From Candidatus Brocadia sapporoensis (lineage in GTDB: Bacteria; Planctomycetota; Brocadiia; Brocadiales; Brocadiaceae), in NCBI RefSeq assembly GCF_001753675.2, contig NZ_MJUW02000086.1, positions 1-64,000 of the forward strand: DNA of 64,000 nt. The letters run 5' to 3'. The stretch's first letter is position 1. The number at the start of each line of letters is the position of its first letter. Under the pieces are notes generated by a model. The model was not told the DNA's origin. It saw nothing but the letters and a program-made list of their open reading frames with translations, and did no database searches. Below, piece after piece: positions 26,058 to 36,319 of this stretch. A program made the position numbers and the translations under genes.

Positions 26058-27830
26058 ATGAAGCGATTATTCAAGCAGCTAAGGATGCTTTGGGAAAAAA
26101 GCATCATTTACCGTGTTTTTGTAAAGAAGTATAAACGCTACTTTATTTTCGGTACAATATCTCTGATCGTCGTAGATATTGTCAATATCTTTCCACCCCT
26201 CATCATCAAGAAGACCATTGACATCCTTCCAAAAGAGACACATCTTACCAGAATTGTAACCTTTGCCGGACTCTTTATTCTGGTGAGTTTTTGCCAGGGG
26301 GTATGCCGGTACCTTTGGCGGATGAACTTTATTGGAACGTCATTCCGGTGCGATTACGACCTCCGCATGGCCTTCTTTAAGCATATTGAAACACTTTCTC
26401 AGAGATTTTACCAAAAATACAGGACGGGCGACCTCATGTCAAGGGCTACTAATGATATTGGCGCTGTTCGCATGGCCGTGGGACCAGGATTACTGATCGG
26501 ACTTGATGCAATATTTTATTTTTTTGTGATACCTCCGATTATTATCTATTTATCTCCGAAGTTGTCTTTCTATACCTTCCTGCTGATGCCGCTTACACCC
26601 ATCATTGCTTACAAAATCAAGAACATCATCGACCGTCGATTCCGTGACGTACAGGAACACTTTTCAAGGCTCAGCGAAAAGGTACAGGAAAATATATCGA
26701 GCATTCGTGTGGTAAAGTCGTTCAATATGTCCCAACAGGAAGAAAGGAGATTTTTGTGGCTAAGCAGAGATTTTGTAAAAAAGAACCTTAAGCTTGCCAT
26801 TCCTCAATCCCTCTTGGGACCTACGTTCGAGTATATTACCTATATGGGTATTATTATCTTGCTCTTCATTGGTGGAAAAATGGTCATCGGGGGGGTGATT
26901 ACCCTTGGCACCCTTGTAGCATTCCAACGATATATCTCAATGATGGTCTGGCCTATGACTGCCATTGGGTGGTGTTTGTCTCTTTTGCAGCGCGGAAAAG
27001 CCTCTATGAAGCGTATTGACGAGATAATGGAAGAAACACCTGTAATCGTTACGAACGATAAAGGCAAAGAGCAATTTATCTTTACCGGCAATATCGAATT
27101 CCGAGATGTAAACTTCCGTTACGACCCCGAAAAAGAATGGGTATTAAAGGGTATTAACCTTAAAATCTCTTCGGGACAGCGTATCGCCATTGTGGGTCCT
27201 ATAGGAAGTGGGAAATCAACCTTAGTAAATATGCTTCCCCGCATCATTCCGACAAACAAACAGAGTATCTTTCTCGACGGCGTTGATATTAATACGATAA
27301 ATATTAAGGTATTACGGGAGCGTGTTGGTTTTGTGCCGCAGGACACCTTTTTGTTTTCTGAAAAGATTGCAGACAATATATTATTCGGAGCAAAAACAGA
27401 AGGTAGCGATAACACCTCTCTGCGATTTGCACGCATTGTGGGAATTGAAGAAGAGATTCAGGAGCTTCCTCATAAATTTGAAAGTTATCTGGGTGAGCGG
27501 GGAATTAATTTATCAGGAGGACAAAAGCAAAGGATTTCTATAGCGCGTGCACTGGCTATTAACCCCTCGATTATCATTCTGGATGATTGTCTTTCCGCCG
27601 TAGATGCAAGGGTAGAGGATGCTATTATGAAAAATATCCTCATAAACTTTCCTGGCAAAACCTTAATCGTCGTTACCCATAGATTACCAGCAATCAGGGG
27701 TTTTGACATAATTGTAGTCATGAAAGACGGAATGATCGTTGAAAAGGGCACACACAAACAGCTCATCGTCGCCAATGGACTGTACACTTCCTTATATACG
27801 AAAGAGGTGCTGGAAGAAAGATTTCGTTAA
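26058..27830 (+). CDS. ABC exporter, MsbA-like (fused permease-ATPase)
   Basis: A 590-residue half-transporter with six transmembrane helices in about 30-320 and a C-terminal ABC ATPase. Walker A is GPIGSGKST (about 382-390), Q-loop VPQDTFLFSE, signature LSGGQKQR, and Walker B SIIILDDC. The usual Glu after Walker B is DDC here: the residue after LDD is Cys where most exporters have Glu, so ATP hydrolysis could be altered or supplied by a partner. It begins 11 bp after ahbB and is probably in the same operon. Substrate unknown. Confidence 0.85.
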   Translation: MKRLFKQLRMLWEKSIIYRVFVKKYKRYFIFGTISLIVVDIVNIFPPLIIKKTIDILPKETHLTRIVTFAGLFILVSFCQGVCRYLWRMNFIGTSFRCDYDLRMAFFKHIETLSQRFYQKYRTGDLMSRATNDIGAVRMAVGPGLLIGLDAIFYFFVIPPIIIYLSPKLSFYTFLLMPLTPIIAYKIKNIIDRRFRDVQEHFSRLSEKVQENISSIRVVKSFNMSQQEERRFLWLSRDFVKKNLKLAIPQSLLGPTFEYITYMGIIILLFIGGKMVIGGVITLGTLVAFQRYISMMVWPMTAIGWCLSLLQRGKASMKRIDEIMEETPVIVTNDKGKEQFIFTGNIEFRDVNFRYDPEKEWVLKGINLKISSGQRIAIVGPIGSGKSTLVNMLPRIIPTNKQSIFLDGVDINTINIKVLRERVGFVPQDTFLFSEKIADNILFGAKTEGSDNTSLRFARIVGIEEEIQELPHKFESYLGERGINLSGGQKQRISIARALAINPSIIILDDCLSAVDARVEDAIMKNILINFPGKTLIVVTHRLPAIRGFDIIVVMKDGMIVEKGTHKQLIVANGLYTSLYTKEVLEERFR

Positions 27831-28172
27831 TCCGGTATGCGCAATTCGCACAAAAAAAGCTATACCCGTTTTTTTATACTTCAAACAATCTTGATGTTTA
27901 CCGTACCGCACACTGACGAGGATCTTTCTTTACCCCGATTTCAAATTTACGCGGGATTGGGTCGGTTATTACCGTTACCGTTGTGATTTTCCTGGTTCGC
28001 TTTCTGACAGACATCTTATCAAAAGAATTGCTCTCTAAACACACAACAGAGAATGCAAGAAATTTTTAAAAGAGAAATAAATTCTTCTTTGTCTCTCTTT
28101 CAACTTAAGGATATAATACTTTCCTTACTTTGCCAGGATCTTATAATTATCCTTTTTCAAGTTACGCCTTCG

Positions 28173-28282
28173 ATTACAGGGCGGCATGGACAGGTTTGTT
28201 CATCCATGTTGTTTGAATATACACACGGATTTGGAATATATCACACAGACAAACAAAGTTTGTCTGTGCCACTCTGTAACCC
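28173..28282. repeat. Palindromic (G/A)TTACAGGG(C/T)GGCA element, uninterrupted copy
   Basis: Left arm ATTACAGGGCGGCATGGACA and right arm ending GTCTGTGCCACTCTGTAAC are imperfect inverted copies over about 27 bp. The copy at 41301-41426 has similar ends (GTCACAGGCGGCACGGACA, CCACCCTGTAAC). No coding content. Confidence 0.65.
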
Positions 28283-28351
28283 ACTTAAATAAAATGAAAA
28301 TTGCTGTACAATTAAAATACTACTGTGCCATAATATAATGTAACATACAAG

Positions 28352-28445
28352 TGTCATTGCGAGGACGACAGACCAAAACAATCTCCAGTGCAGGGATTCC
28401 TTCGCGGAGTTTACACGGAACCATGCGAATATACTCATAATGACA
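28352..28445. repeat. Dispersed TGTCATTGCGAGG repeat, copy 2
   Basis: Begins TGTCATTGCGAGGACGACAG and ends ATAATGACA, with CTCCAGTGCAGGGATT in the middle. It matches the copy at 12688-12752, including a few bases left of the element (ACAAG or GCAAG before TGTC). Confidence 0.65.
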
Positions 28446-28586
28446 AATTTCTTTTTGCGTTTACTATATTTGAGCGGAGCTATCGATACATATCGTGCAG
28501 CGTATACAGTATAATCTGTATTGTGTTTTCCTGATATAGTCGCACCACACGGCTTTGGGGAGTAGTATAGATAAGGAGAATTATGA

Positions 28587-31500
28587 ATGTCTGCTGATGG
28601 AGTTTACCTCGCAGATGATCCGCTCTGGTATAAAGACGTCATCATATATGAACTTCATGTACGGGCATTCTTCGATAGCAATGCTGATGGGGTTGGCGAT
28701 TTTGAAGGGCTTATAGAAAAACTGGATTATCTGGAGAATCTTGGCGTAACCGCAATATGGCTTCTCCCTTTTTACCCATCTCCTCTTAAAGATGATGGAT
28801 ACGATATTGCAAATTATTTTGGCGTCCACCCTGATTATGGTTTATTGCGTGACTTCAAGGAGCTTATCAGGAAAGCTCACAAAAAGGGCATACGGGTTAT
28901 TACCGAACTTGTTTTGAATCATACATCAGAACGGCATCCCTGGTTTCAAATGGCAAGGAGGGCAAAACCAGGTTCGGCATTACGGAATTTTTATGTGTGG
29001 AGTGACACCTCTGAAAGATATAAAGAGGCAAGGATCATTTTTAAGGACTTCGAATTATCCAACTGGACGTGGGATCCCATGGCAAAAGCCTATTACTGGC
29101 ACCGTTTTTTTGCTCACCAGCCTGACTTGAATTATGATAATCCACTGGTGCAAAAGAAAATCCTGAGAGTTATTAATTATTGGCTGGATATTGGTGTTGA
29201 TGGGTTTCGTCTGGATGCCGTTCCTTACCTCTTTGAAAGAGAGGGCACGGCTTGTGAAGGCTTACCGGAAACCCATGCATTCTTAAAGAAACTCAGGGCA
29301 TACATTGACAGTAAGTTTAAGAACAAAATGCTACTTGCAGAGGCAAATCAATGGCCAGAGGATGCGGTAACCTACTTTGGGAGTGGGGACGAATGTCATA
29401 TGGCATTCCATTTTCCACTGATGCCCAGGTTGTTTATGGCAATTTGGACCGAGGACAGATTTCCCATCATTGATATCCTTGAACAAACCCCCTCTATCCC
29501 TGATGCGTGCCAGTGGGCATTTTTCTTGAGAAACCATGATGAGCTTACCCTTGAGACAGTAAGTGATGAAGAAAAAGATTATCTGTGCCGGGTCTACGCG
29601 AGAGACCCGGTGGCAAGGATAAATCTCGGCATACGGAGACGGCTTGCTCCTCTCCTTGGAAATAACCGGAGAAAGATTGAAATCATGAATATTCTGCTTT
29701 TTTCTCTCCCCGGCACCCCCATCGTTTATTACGGAGATGAAATTGGCATGGGAGACAATTACCACCTTGGCGACAGGAACGGCGTAAGAACACCCATGCA
29801 ATGGAACGTAGACAGAAACGGGGGGTTTTCCCGTGCAAATCCCCAAAAACTCTATCTCCCCATTATTATAGACCCAGAATATCATTACGAGGCCGTTAAT
29901 GTAGAAAATCAGGAAAAGAATCAGGCATCGCTGCTCTGGTGGATGCGAAGGGTCATTGCCATGAGGAAGCGCTTTAAAGCGTTTGGGAGGGGAACTATTG
30001 AATTTTTATTTCCTGACAACCCAAAAATACTCGCATTTATTCGTCAGTATCACGACGAGGTTATTCTTACGGTAATTAATCTTTCGCGTTTTTCACAAGT
30101 AGTTGAACTCGATCTTTCAAAATTCTCCGGATATCAGCCCGAAGATATTTTTAGCGGAAATAAATTTCCCTGCATAAAAAGTGCTCCTTATCTCCTTACT
30201 CTCGGCCATTATGACTATTTCTGGTTTGTCCTAAAGAAAGAAGATGAATCCGTATCGTTTCGTAAAACACGACAAATCCCCCATATCGGCAGTAGCTGGG
30301 AAACTATTTTTAAGGGAAAAACAAAGGAAGTAATGGAAAGGGAAATTTTGCTTCCTTACTTAAAAATGTCCGGATGCTTTGGTGGTAAAATGAAGGGACT
30401 GCGGGAGGTCAAAATTTTCGAGAATATTAATATTAAGGAAAAAGCATGCGATGTACAACTTCTTTTCCTGGAAATAAAATATATAACAGGTTTATCCGAT
30501 ACCTACTTTCTTCCCCTTTCTTTCTCATCCGGTAACGCTGCTGATGGCATTGTCTCAGAAAACCCACATGCGGTCATTGCGCAGTTCGGATCTAAAAATA
30601 CCGAAGGAATTGTCTATGATAGTATCTACGATGAAGAATTCAGGAAACATCTTCTATGGATGTTTGCCGGAAGACATACCCAACATGGTCTTCACGGGGA
30701 GCTTCTTATCTTTGCAGTAAAGGCGATAAAAAAACGTAAACGGGAGGAACTCTTTTCGTTACAATCCCATGTCAGTAAGGAATCGCAGAATAACTCGTCC
30801 ATCTTTTACGGCAAAGAATTTATTTGTAAACTTTACCGGCGCCTTGACGAAGGGGTAAACCCAGAGTTAGAGATTTGCAAGTTCCTCACCGGGAAGACCT
30901 TTTTTCAACACGTTCCCGCATTTCTGGGAGCACTAGAATACAGGAGACGCGGATGTGAATCCGTAACTCTAGGCATGCTCCAGACTTTTATTCCGAACGA
31001 AGGAGATGCGTGGACATATACCCTTGATTGGGCAGGAAGATACTTAGACACAATCCTTGCGAGAAAAAATGAGATTCAGGGAATATCTCCTATTCCACAT
31101 TCTTTTTTTGATACAACACTTAACGGGATACCGATACTTTTTCAGGAATTAATAGGTGGTGTTTATCCTGAGATGATAACCCTTCTTGGGAAAAGAACGG
31201 CAGAACTTCATTTAGCGCTTGCATCTGAAACAGAAGATATCCATTTCGTGCCGGAATCCTTTACCGCATCCTATCAACGATCACTGTATCAATCCATGCA
31301 TGCTCTTACAAAAAGGGTTTTTGTGCTCCTCAGAAAAAACATGAATACTGTTCCTGACGGCCAAAAAGGATTAGCAAACGAGATCCTGAACCTTGAAAAG
31401 GAGATCCTCGGACGTTTCAGAGCAATTTTCATGAAGAAGATATCAGCAGTGAAAATAAGAATCCATGGAGACTACCACCTTGGGCAGGTTCTCTTTACGG

Positions 31501-31910
31501 GAAATGATTTTGTTATTATTAACCTTGAGGGAGAACTGGTAAAAAATATAAGTGAAAGAAGATTAAAGATGTCTCCTTTAAAAGATGTGGCGAGTATGAT
31601 ACGATCATTTCATTACGCTACCCATGCTGCCCTTTCAAAGTATGTACATACAAGACCGGAAGACATTCCATTCTTGGAACCCTGGATAAATTTATGGTGT
31701 CGATACATTAGTGGCGTTTTCTTACGGTCATATCTGGATACGGCAGGAAATGCACCTTTTATCCCAAAGGGCAGAGAGGAGCTTGATATTATGCTACGGG
31801 TATATCTTTTGAAAAAAGCCATTTATGAAGTTGGACACGAATTAAACAATCGTCCGGAATACCTTGTTATTCCATTCAAGGGGATAAAACAACTGCTCGA
31901 GATAATATAA
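28587..31910 (+). CDS. treS: Trehalose synthase-maltokinase fusion
   Basis: An 1107-residue two-domain enzyme. The N-terminal 550 residues are a GH13 trehalose synthase that interconverts trehalose and maltose: nucleophile D210 (DGFRLDAV), acid/base E252 (LLAEANQW), third acid D318 (RNHDE). The C-terminal half is a maltokinase making maltose-1-phosphate, with HGDYHLGQ at 960-967. The next metal-binding motif, normally DFEGE, reads NLEGE (N979). ATG 28587 follows AAGGAG. Together the domains feed the GlgE route to alpha-glucan; glgE itself is not in the window. It is first in a cluster with glgB, GH57 and malQ. Confidence 0.9.
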   Translation: MSADGVYLADDPLWYKDVIIYELHVRAFFDSNADGVGDFEGLIEKLDYLENLGVTAIWLLPFYPSPLKDDGYDIANYFGVHPDYGLLRDFKELIRKAHKKGIRVITELVLNHTSERHPWFQMARRAKPGSALRNFYVWSDTSERYKEARIIFKDFELSNWTWDPMAKAYYWHRFFAHQPDLNYDNPLVQKKILRVINYWLDIGVDGFRLDAVPYLFEREGTACEGLPETHAFLKKLRAYIDSKFKNKMLLAEANQWPEDAVTYFGSGDECHMAFHFPLMPRLFMAIWTEDRFPIIDILEQTPSIPDACQWAFFLRNHDELTLETVSDEEKDYLCRVYARDPVARINLGIRRRLAPLLGNNRRKIEIMNILLFSLPGTPIVYYGDEIGMGDNYHLGDRNGVRTPMQWNVDRNGGFSRANPQKLYLPIIIDPEYHYEAVNVENQEKNQASLLWWMRRVIAMRKRFKAFGRGTIEFLFPDNPKILAFIRQYHDEVILTVINLSRFSQVVELDLSKFSGYQPEDIFSGNKFPCIKSAPYLLTLGHYDYFWFVLKKEDESVSFRKTRQIPHIGSSWETIFKGKTKEVMEREILLPYLKMSGCFGGKMKGLREVKIFENINIKEKACDVQLLFLEIKYITGLSDTYFLPLSFSSGNAADGIVSENPHAVIAQFGSKNTEGIVYDSIYDEEFRKHLLWMFAGRHTQHGLHGELLIFAVKAIKKRKREELFSLQSHVSKESQNNSSIFYGKEFICKLYRRLDEGVNPELEICKFLTGKTFFQHVPAFLGALEYRRRGCESVTLGMLQTFIPNEGDAWTYTLDWAGRYLDTILARKNEIQGISPIPHSFFDTTLNGIPILFQELIGGVYPEMITLLGKRTAELHLALASETEDIHFVPESFTASYQRSLYQSMHALTKRVFVLLRKNMNTVPDGQKGLANEILNLEKEILGRFRAIFMKKISAVKIRIHGDYHLGQVLFTGNDFVIINLEGELVKNISERRLKMSPLKDVASMIRSFHYATHAALSKYVHTRPEDIPFLEPWINLWCRYISGVFLRSYLDTAGNAPFIPKGREELDIMLRVYLLKKAIYEVGHELNNRPEYLVIPFKGIKQLLEII

Positions 31911-31936
31911 TCATTTCATATGAAACGGATAATTTT

Positions 31937-33850
31937 ATGAGTAAGACGAGCCTTTTCACCGATCATGATGTCTATCTCTTCAAGGAAGGAAGCCATTTTC
32001 AGCTTTATGACAAACTTGGCTCTCATCTGATGGCAGTACATGAAAACAAAGGAGTATATTTTGCCGTATGGGCACCAAATGCTGCAAGGGTGTCGGTCAT
32101 AGGTGATTTTAATCAATGGGATAGAGAATCCCATCCGTTAACAATGCGAAAAGACGATTCTGGCATATGGGAAGGATTTATTGAGGGCGTTGGAAACGGA
32201 ACGGTTTATAAATATCATATCATTTCCCGATACAAAAACTATAGCGTAGACAAAGGTGACCCATTCGCCATGCGCTGGGAGACTCCCCCCAAAACTGCAT
32301 CTTTGGTCTGGGATCTGAATTATAAATGGCAGGACGATGCATGGATGAATACCCGTCACAAAGTTAACTCGTTGAAAGAGCCATTTGCTATTTACGAAAT
32401 TCATCTTGGTTCGTGGAGACGTGTTCCTGAAGAGGGTAACAGATACCTTACCTATAAAGAAATAGCGCACTATCTTGCAGATTACGTAAAAGAGATGGGC
32501 TTTACTCATGTTGAACTATTACCTATTACAGAGCATCCCTTTTATGGCTCGTGGGGATACCAGACTGTTGGGTACTTTGCGCCTACCAGCAGATACGGAA
32601 CTCCTCAGGATTTTATGTATCTCGTTGATTATCTGCACCAACAGGGAATCGGAGTAATTCTTGACTGGGTTCCTTCCCACTTTCCTACTGATGAGCATGG
32701 ACTTGTCTATTTTGACGGGACGCATCTCTATGAACACGCGGATCCAAAGAAGGGTTTTCATCCGGACTGGAAGAGTTACATTTTTAATTATGGCAGAAAT
32801 GAAGTGAGGAATTTCCTTATCAGCAGCGCCTTCTTTTGGCTTGACAAATACCATATAGACGGTCTCAGAGTCGATGCCGTAGCATCTATGCTCTATCTTG
32901 ATTATTCAAGAAAAGACGGGGAATGGACGCCAAACAAATACGGGGGTAGAGAAAATTTGGAGGCAATCGCTTTCATCAAAAGATTTAACGAAGCTGTTTA
33001 TAAGTCTTACCCAAGTGTTCAAACGATAGCCGAAGAGTCCACTGCGTGGCCTATGGTGTCTAAGCCAATATATGTTGGCGGTCTCGGGTTTGGTATGAAA
33101 TGGAATATGGGATGGATGAACGATACTCTGGCATATCTTTCAAAAGACCCGGTTTATCGAAAGTTTCATATTAACCAACTTACCTTTAGTATTATGTATG
33201 CATTTTTTGAAAACTTTATCCTACCATTTTCTCACGATGAAGTTGTTCATGGAAAAGGCTCTTTACTTGGAAAGATGCCGGGTGATGAGTGGCAGCGATA
33301 CGCTAATCTCAGACTTCTCTTTGGATATATGTATGGACACCCCGGGAAAAAACTTCTTTTCATGGGAGATGAGTTCGCACAAGTCAAAGAATGGCACCAT
33401 GAGGAGAGTCTGGAATGGCATGTACTACAATATCCTTTTCATCAGGGAATGCAACGGTGGGTCAGGGATTTAAATCATCTTTACAGAAACGAGCCAGCAC
33501 TGCATGAACAGGATTTTCACATTGATAGTTTTGAGTGGATAGACTTTCATGACTGGGAATCTAGCATTGTCAGTTTCATAAGGAAGGGAAAATTAACCGA
33601 CGATATCATCCTCGTAGTATGCAATTTTACTCCTATACCACGGAATAATTACAGCATCGGCGTCCCCCGCGGCAGCTTCTGGAAAGAATTATTGAACAGT
33701 GATGCAAATATTTATGAGGGTAGCGGACTGGGAAATTCCGGCGGTGTGGAAGCTGCGCCGGTACCTAAGCACGGAAGAGCTTATTCTCTTTCTATAACCT
33801 TACCGCCCTTAGGAGTGCTTATCTTTAAACATGAAGGCGGAATCCGATAA
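31937..33850 (+). CDS. glgB: 1,4-alpha-glucan branching enzyme
   Basis: A 637-residue GH13 enzyme forming alpha-1,6 branches in glycogen. The N-terminal CBM48/E-set domain has [21 protein letters not shown] at about 42-62. The catalytic barrel has nucleophile Asp in [11 protein letters not shown], acid/base Glu in IAEESTAWP, and [13 protein letters not shown]-terminal beta domain follows. The stop overlaps the next start by one base (TAATG), so GlgB and the GH57 protein are translationally coupled. Confidence 0.96.
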   Translation: MSKTSLFTDHDVYLFKEGSHFQLYDKLGSHLMAVHENKGVYFAVWAPNAARVSVIGDFNQWDRESHPLTMRKDDSGIWEGFIEGVGNGTVYKYHIISRYKNYSVDKGDPFAMRWETPPKTASLVWDLNYKWQDDAWMNTRHKVNSLKEPFAIYEIHLGSWRRVPEEGNRYLTYKEIAHYLADYVKEMGFTHVELLPITEHPFYGSWGYQTVGYFAPTSRYGTPQDFMYLVDYLHQQGIGVILDWVPSHFPTDEHGLVYFDGTHLYEHADPKKGFHPDWKSYIFNYGRNEVRNFLISSAFFWLDKYHIDGLRVDAVASMLYLDYSRKDGEWTPNKYGGRENLEAIAFIKRFNEAVYKSYPSVQTIAEESTAWPMVSKPIYVGGLGFGMKWNMGWMNDTLAYLSKDPVYRKFHINQLTFSIMYAFFENFILPFSHDEVVHGKGSLLGKMPGDEWQRYANLRLLFGYMYGHPGKKLLFMGDEFAQVKEWHHEESLEWHVLQYPFHQGMQRWVRDLNHLYRNEPALHEQDFHIDSFEWIDFHDWESSIVSFIRKGKLTDDIILVVCNFTPIPRNNYSIGVPRGSFWKELLNSDANIYEGSGLGNSGGVEAAPVPKHGRAYSLSITLPPLGVLIFKHEGGIR

Positions 33851-36291
33851 TGGATAGATATATCTGCATTCATGGACATTTCTATCAACCGCCAAGGGAA
33901 AACCCATGGCTGGAAGCCATTGAACTGCAGGATTCTGCCTCTCCATATCATGACTGGAACGAAAGAATCACCGCTGAATGTTACTCCTGCAATTCTGCAT
34001 CCCGAATCCTGGATACAGAAGGCCGTATTCTGGATATCGTCAGTAATTATGCGGGGATGAGCTTTAATTTTGGCCCTACCCTTCTTTCATGGATGGAGAA
34101 ATATGCTCCTGATGTATATCGGGCTATACTTGATGCAGATAAAAAAAGTATGGAATGGCGATCCGGTCATGGAAATGCCATTGCGCAGGTTTATAACCAC
34201 ATGATCATGCCCCTTGCTAATACCCGTGATAAACGTACTCAGATTGTATGGGGAATAAAGGATTTTGAGTATCGTTTTCAACGTTTTCCCGAAGGCATGT
34301 GGCTCTCAGAAACGGCAGTTGACCGTGAGACCCTGGAAATTATGGCAGCACATGGTATACAATTTACCCTGCTCTCACCACACCAGGCATTTAGGGTAAG
34401 AAAGATAGGAGCGGAAAAGTGGAAAGATGTGAGTGGAGGACGAATCGATCCCACGAGAGGCTATGTATACAAACTACCGTCAGGCAGGATAATCAATATC
34501 TTTTTTTACGATGGTCCCATATCCCGGGCAGTAGCATTCGAGAAATTATTAAATCGGGGAGAGGATTTTGCCAATCGACTGCTAAGCGGTTTCTCTGATG
34601 CACGGAAACAACCTCAAATTCTTCATATTGCTACCGATGGAGAATCGTATGGACATCATCACCGGCATGGTGATATGTCTCTTGCCTTTGCTCTTAATTA
34701 TATAGAATCCCATAGGCTGGCACAGCTAACAAATTACGGCGAGTATCTCGAAAAACATCCTCCAACACATGAGGTTGAAATATTTGATAACACATCCTGG
34801 AGTTGTATGCACGGCATAGAACGATGGAAGAGCAACTGTGGGTGTAATTTTAACGTACATCCCGGATGGAATCAGGAATGGCGGACTCCTCTCCGGAATG
34901 CTTTTGACTGGTTGAGAGACCAGATCGTGATTAAATACGAACGAAAGGCAAAAGAATATCTGAAAGATCCCTGGGAAGCACGGGATGAATATATAACCCT
35001 TCTTCTGAAGCGTTCAGAAGAGAATATAAACAATTTTTTTGAGAGATACGCGATAAAAACCCTCAACACCGATGAAATAGTTTCCGCACTGGCATTACTC
35101 GAAATTCAAAGAAACGCCTTACTGATGTATACAAGCTGCGGATGGTTTTTTGACGAGCTTTCAGGTATTGAAACCATACAGATCATTCAATACGCTGGAA
35201 GGGCAATTCAACTGTCAAAAAAAGTATTTGGTGACAGCTTGGAAAACGCATTCTTAGACAAACTTTCTCAGGCAAAAAGTAATATACCGGAACATAAAGA
35301 CGGGGCACATCTTTATATGAAATTCGTTAAGCCGGCTATAATCAATACCAAAAAAGTTGGAGTACACTATGCTGTAAGTTCCATCTTTGAGGATTACCCT
35401 GAAAGCACCGGAATTTATAGCTATTCGGTTACCAGAGAAGACTGTCATCAAGCAGAGACCGGCAAAATGAAAATCTCCGTGGGACGAATTTCCATCAGGT
35501 CTGAAATAATTAAAGAAACAGAACGTTTAAGCTTCTGTGTATTATACCTTGGTAATCATGATTTCAACGGTGGCGTGCGCACTTTTTTTGGAAACGATGA
35601 GTATGAATCGATGAAAGACGAAATTCTGACGACATTTGAAAAAGGCGCATTTTCAGATATTGTAAGGTTGATGGAAAAACATTTCGGTATGCATAACTAT
35701 TCACTAAAACATCTTTTCAAAGACGAACAACGAAAAATTGTGAATCAGGTCATTAACGCAACGATTGAGGAATTCGAGGAAACCTGTTGCGGATTATATG
35801 AGAACAATCGCAGTTTAATGGGCTTTTTACAGCAGACGGGTATGTCAATACCAAGAACACTTTATACCGCTGCGGAGTTCACTCTTAACCGTAATTTAAA
35901 AAAGGCACTTGAAAATGACAAGAATATAGGCAGGATACAAAATATTCTTTATGATGTAAAAAGATGGAATATCTCTGTGAATACGATGGATCTTGAATTC
36001 CTGGTTCGCCGCAAGATCGAAAAAGCAATAAATGAAATGCACAAGAATCCTTCAGACTTTAATATGCTTCAGACAATAGAGAAAGATCTGAATATCTTTT
36101 TACTGTTGCCTTTTAAAATTAATCTTTGGCAGGTACAAAATGTTTATTATGATATGGCAAAAATAATATATAAAGAATTTCTGTTAAAGGCGAAATCGGG
36201 TAACGCTGATGCCATTCGTTGGGTAGAAATGTTCAGACAGATTGGACACAAGCTATCTTTCAATCTGACGATAGTGCTGTCTGAAACTTAA
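33850..36291 (+). CDS. GH57 family protein with DUF3536
   Basis: An 813-residue protein of glycoside hydrolase family 57. The N-terminal block is YICIHGHFYQPPRENPWLE, followed by FNFGPTLLSWME and the putative catalytic region RFPEGMWLSETAVDRETLE. TDGESYGHHHRHGD and SWSCMHGIERW follow, and then a long helical C-terminal half (DUF3536). Members act on alpha-glucans as amylases, branching enzymes or transferases. The position between glgB and malQ supports glycogen or maltodextrin processing. The exact reaction is not known. Confidence 0.85.
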   Translation: MDRYICIHGHFYQPPRENPWLEAIELQDSASPYHDWNERITAECYSCNSASRILDTEGRILDIVSNYAGMSFNFGPTLLSWMEKYAPDVYRAILDADKKSMEWRSGHGNAIAQVYNHMIMPLANTRDKRTQIVWGIKDFEYRFQRFPEGMWLSETAVDRETLEIMAAHGIQFTLLSPHQAFRVRKIGAEKWKDVSGGRIDPTRGYVYKLPSGRIINIFFYDGPISRAVAFEKLLNRGEDFANRLLSGFSDARKQPQILHIATDGESYGHHHRHGDMSLAFALNYIESHRLAQLTNYGEYLEKHPPTHEVEIFDNTSWSCMHGIERWKSNCGCNFNVHPGWNQEWRTPLRNAFDWLRDQIVIKYERKAKEYLKDPWEARDEYITLLLKRSEENINNFFERYAIKTLNTDEIVSALALLEIQRNALLMYTSCGWFFDELSGIETIQIIQYAGRAIQLSKKVFGDSLENAFLDKLSQAKSNIPEHKDGAHLYMKFVKPAIINTKKVGVHYAVSSIFEDYPESTGIYSYSVTREDCHQAETGKMKISVGRISIRSEIIKETERLSFCVLYLGNHDFNGGVRTFFGNDEYESMKDEILTTFEKGAFSDIVRLMEKHFGMHNYSLKHLFKDEQRKIVNQVINATIEEFEETCCGLYENNRSLMGFLQQTGMSIPRTLYTAAEFTLNRNLKKALENDKNIGRIQNILYDVKRWNISVNTMDLEFLVRRKIEKAINEMHKNPSDFNMLQTIEKDLNIFLLLPFKINLWQVQNVYYDMAKIIYKEFLLKAKSGNADAIRWVEMFRQIGHKLSFNLTIVLSET

Positions 36292-36319
36292 GATTACCAT
36301 TTTCATGCATGAGGACTGA

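Larger units (their letters stand above)
27831..28586. other. Intergenic stretch with two repeats
   Basis: This 756-bp gap carries the palindromic element at 28173-28282 and the TGTCATTGCGAGG repeat at 28352-28445. No supported gene; open frames here lack ribosome-binding sites and read through repeats. Confidence 0.55.

Noticed and set aside
27900-28075. C-terminal-like coding stretch ITVTVVIFLVRFLTDIL
   Set aside because: The frame is about 50 codons, lacks a start, and is bounded by a stop; likely chance.
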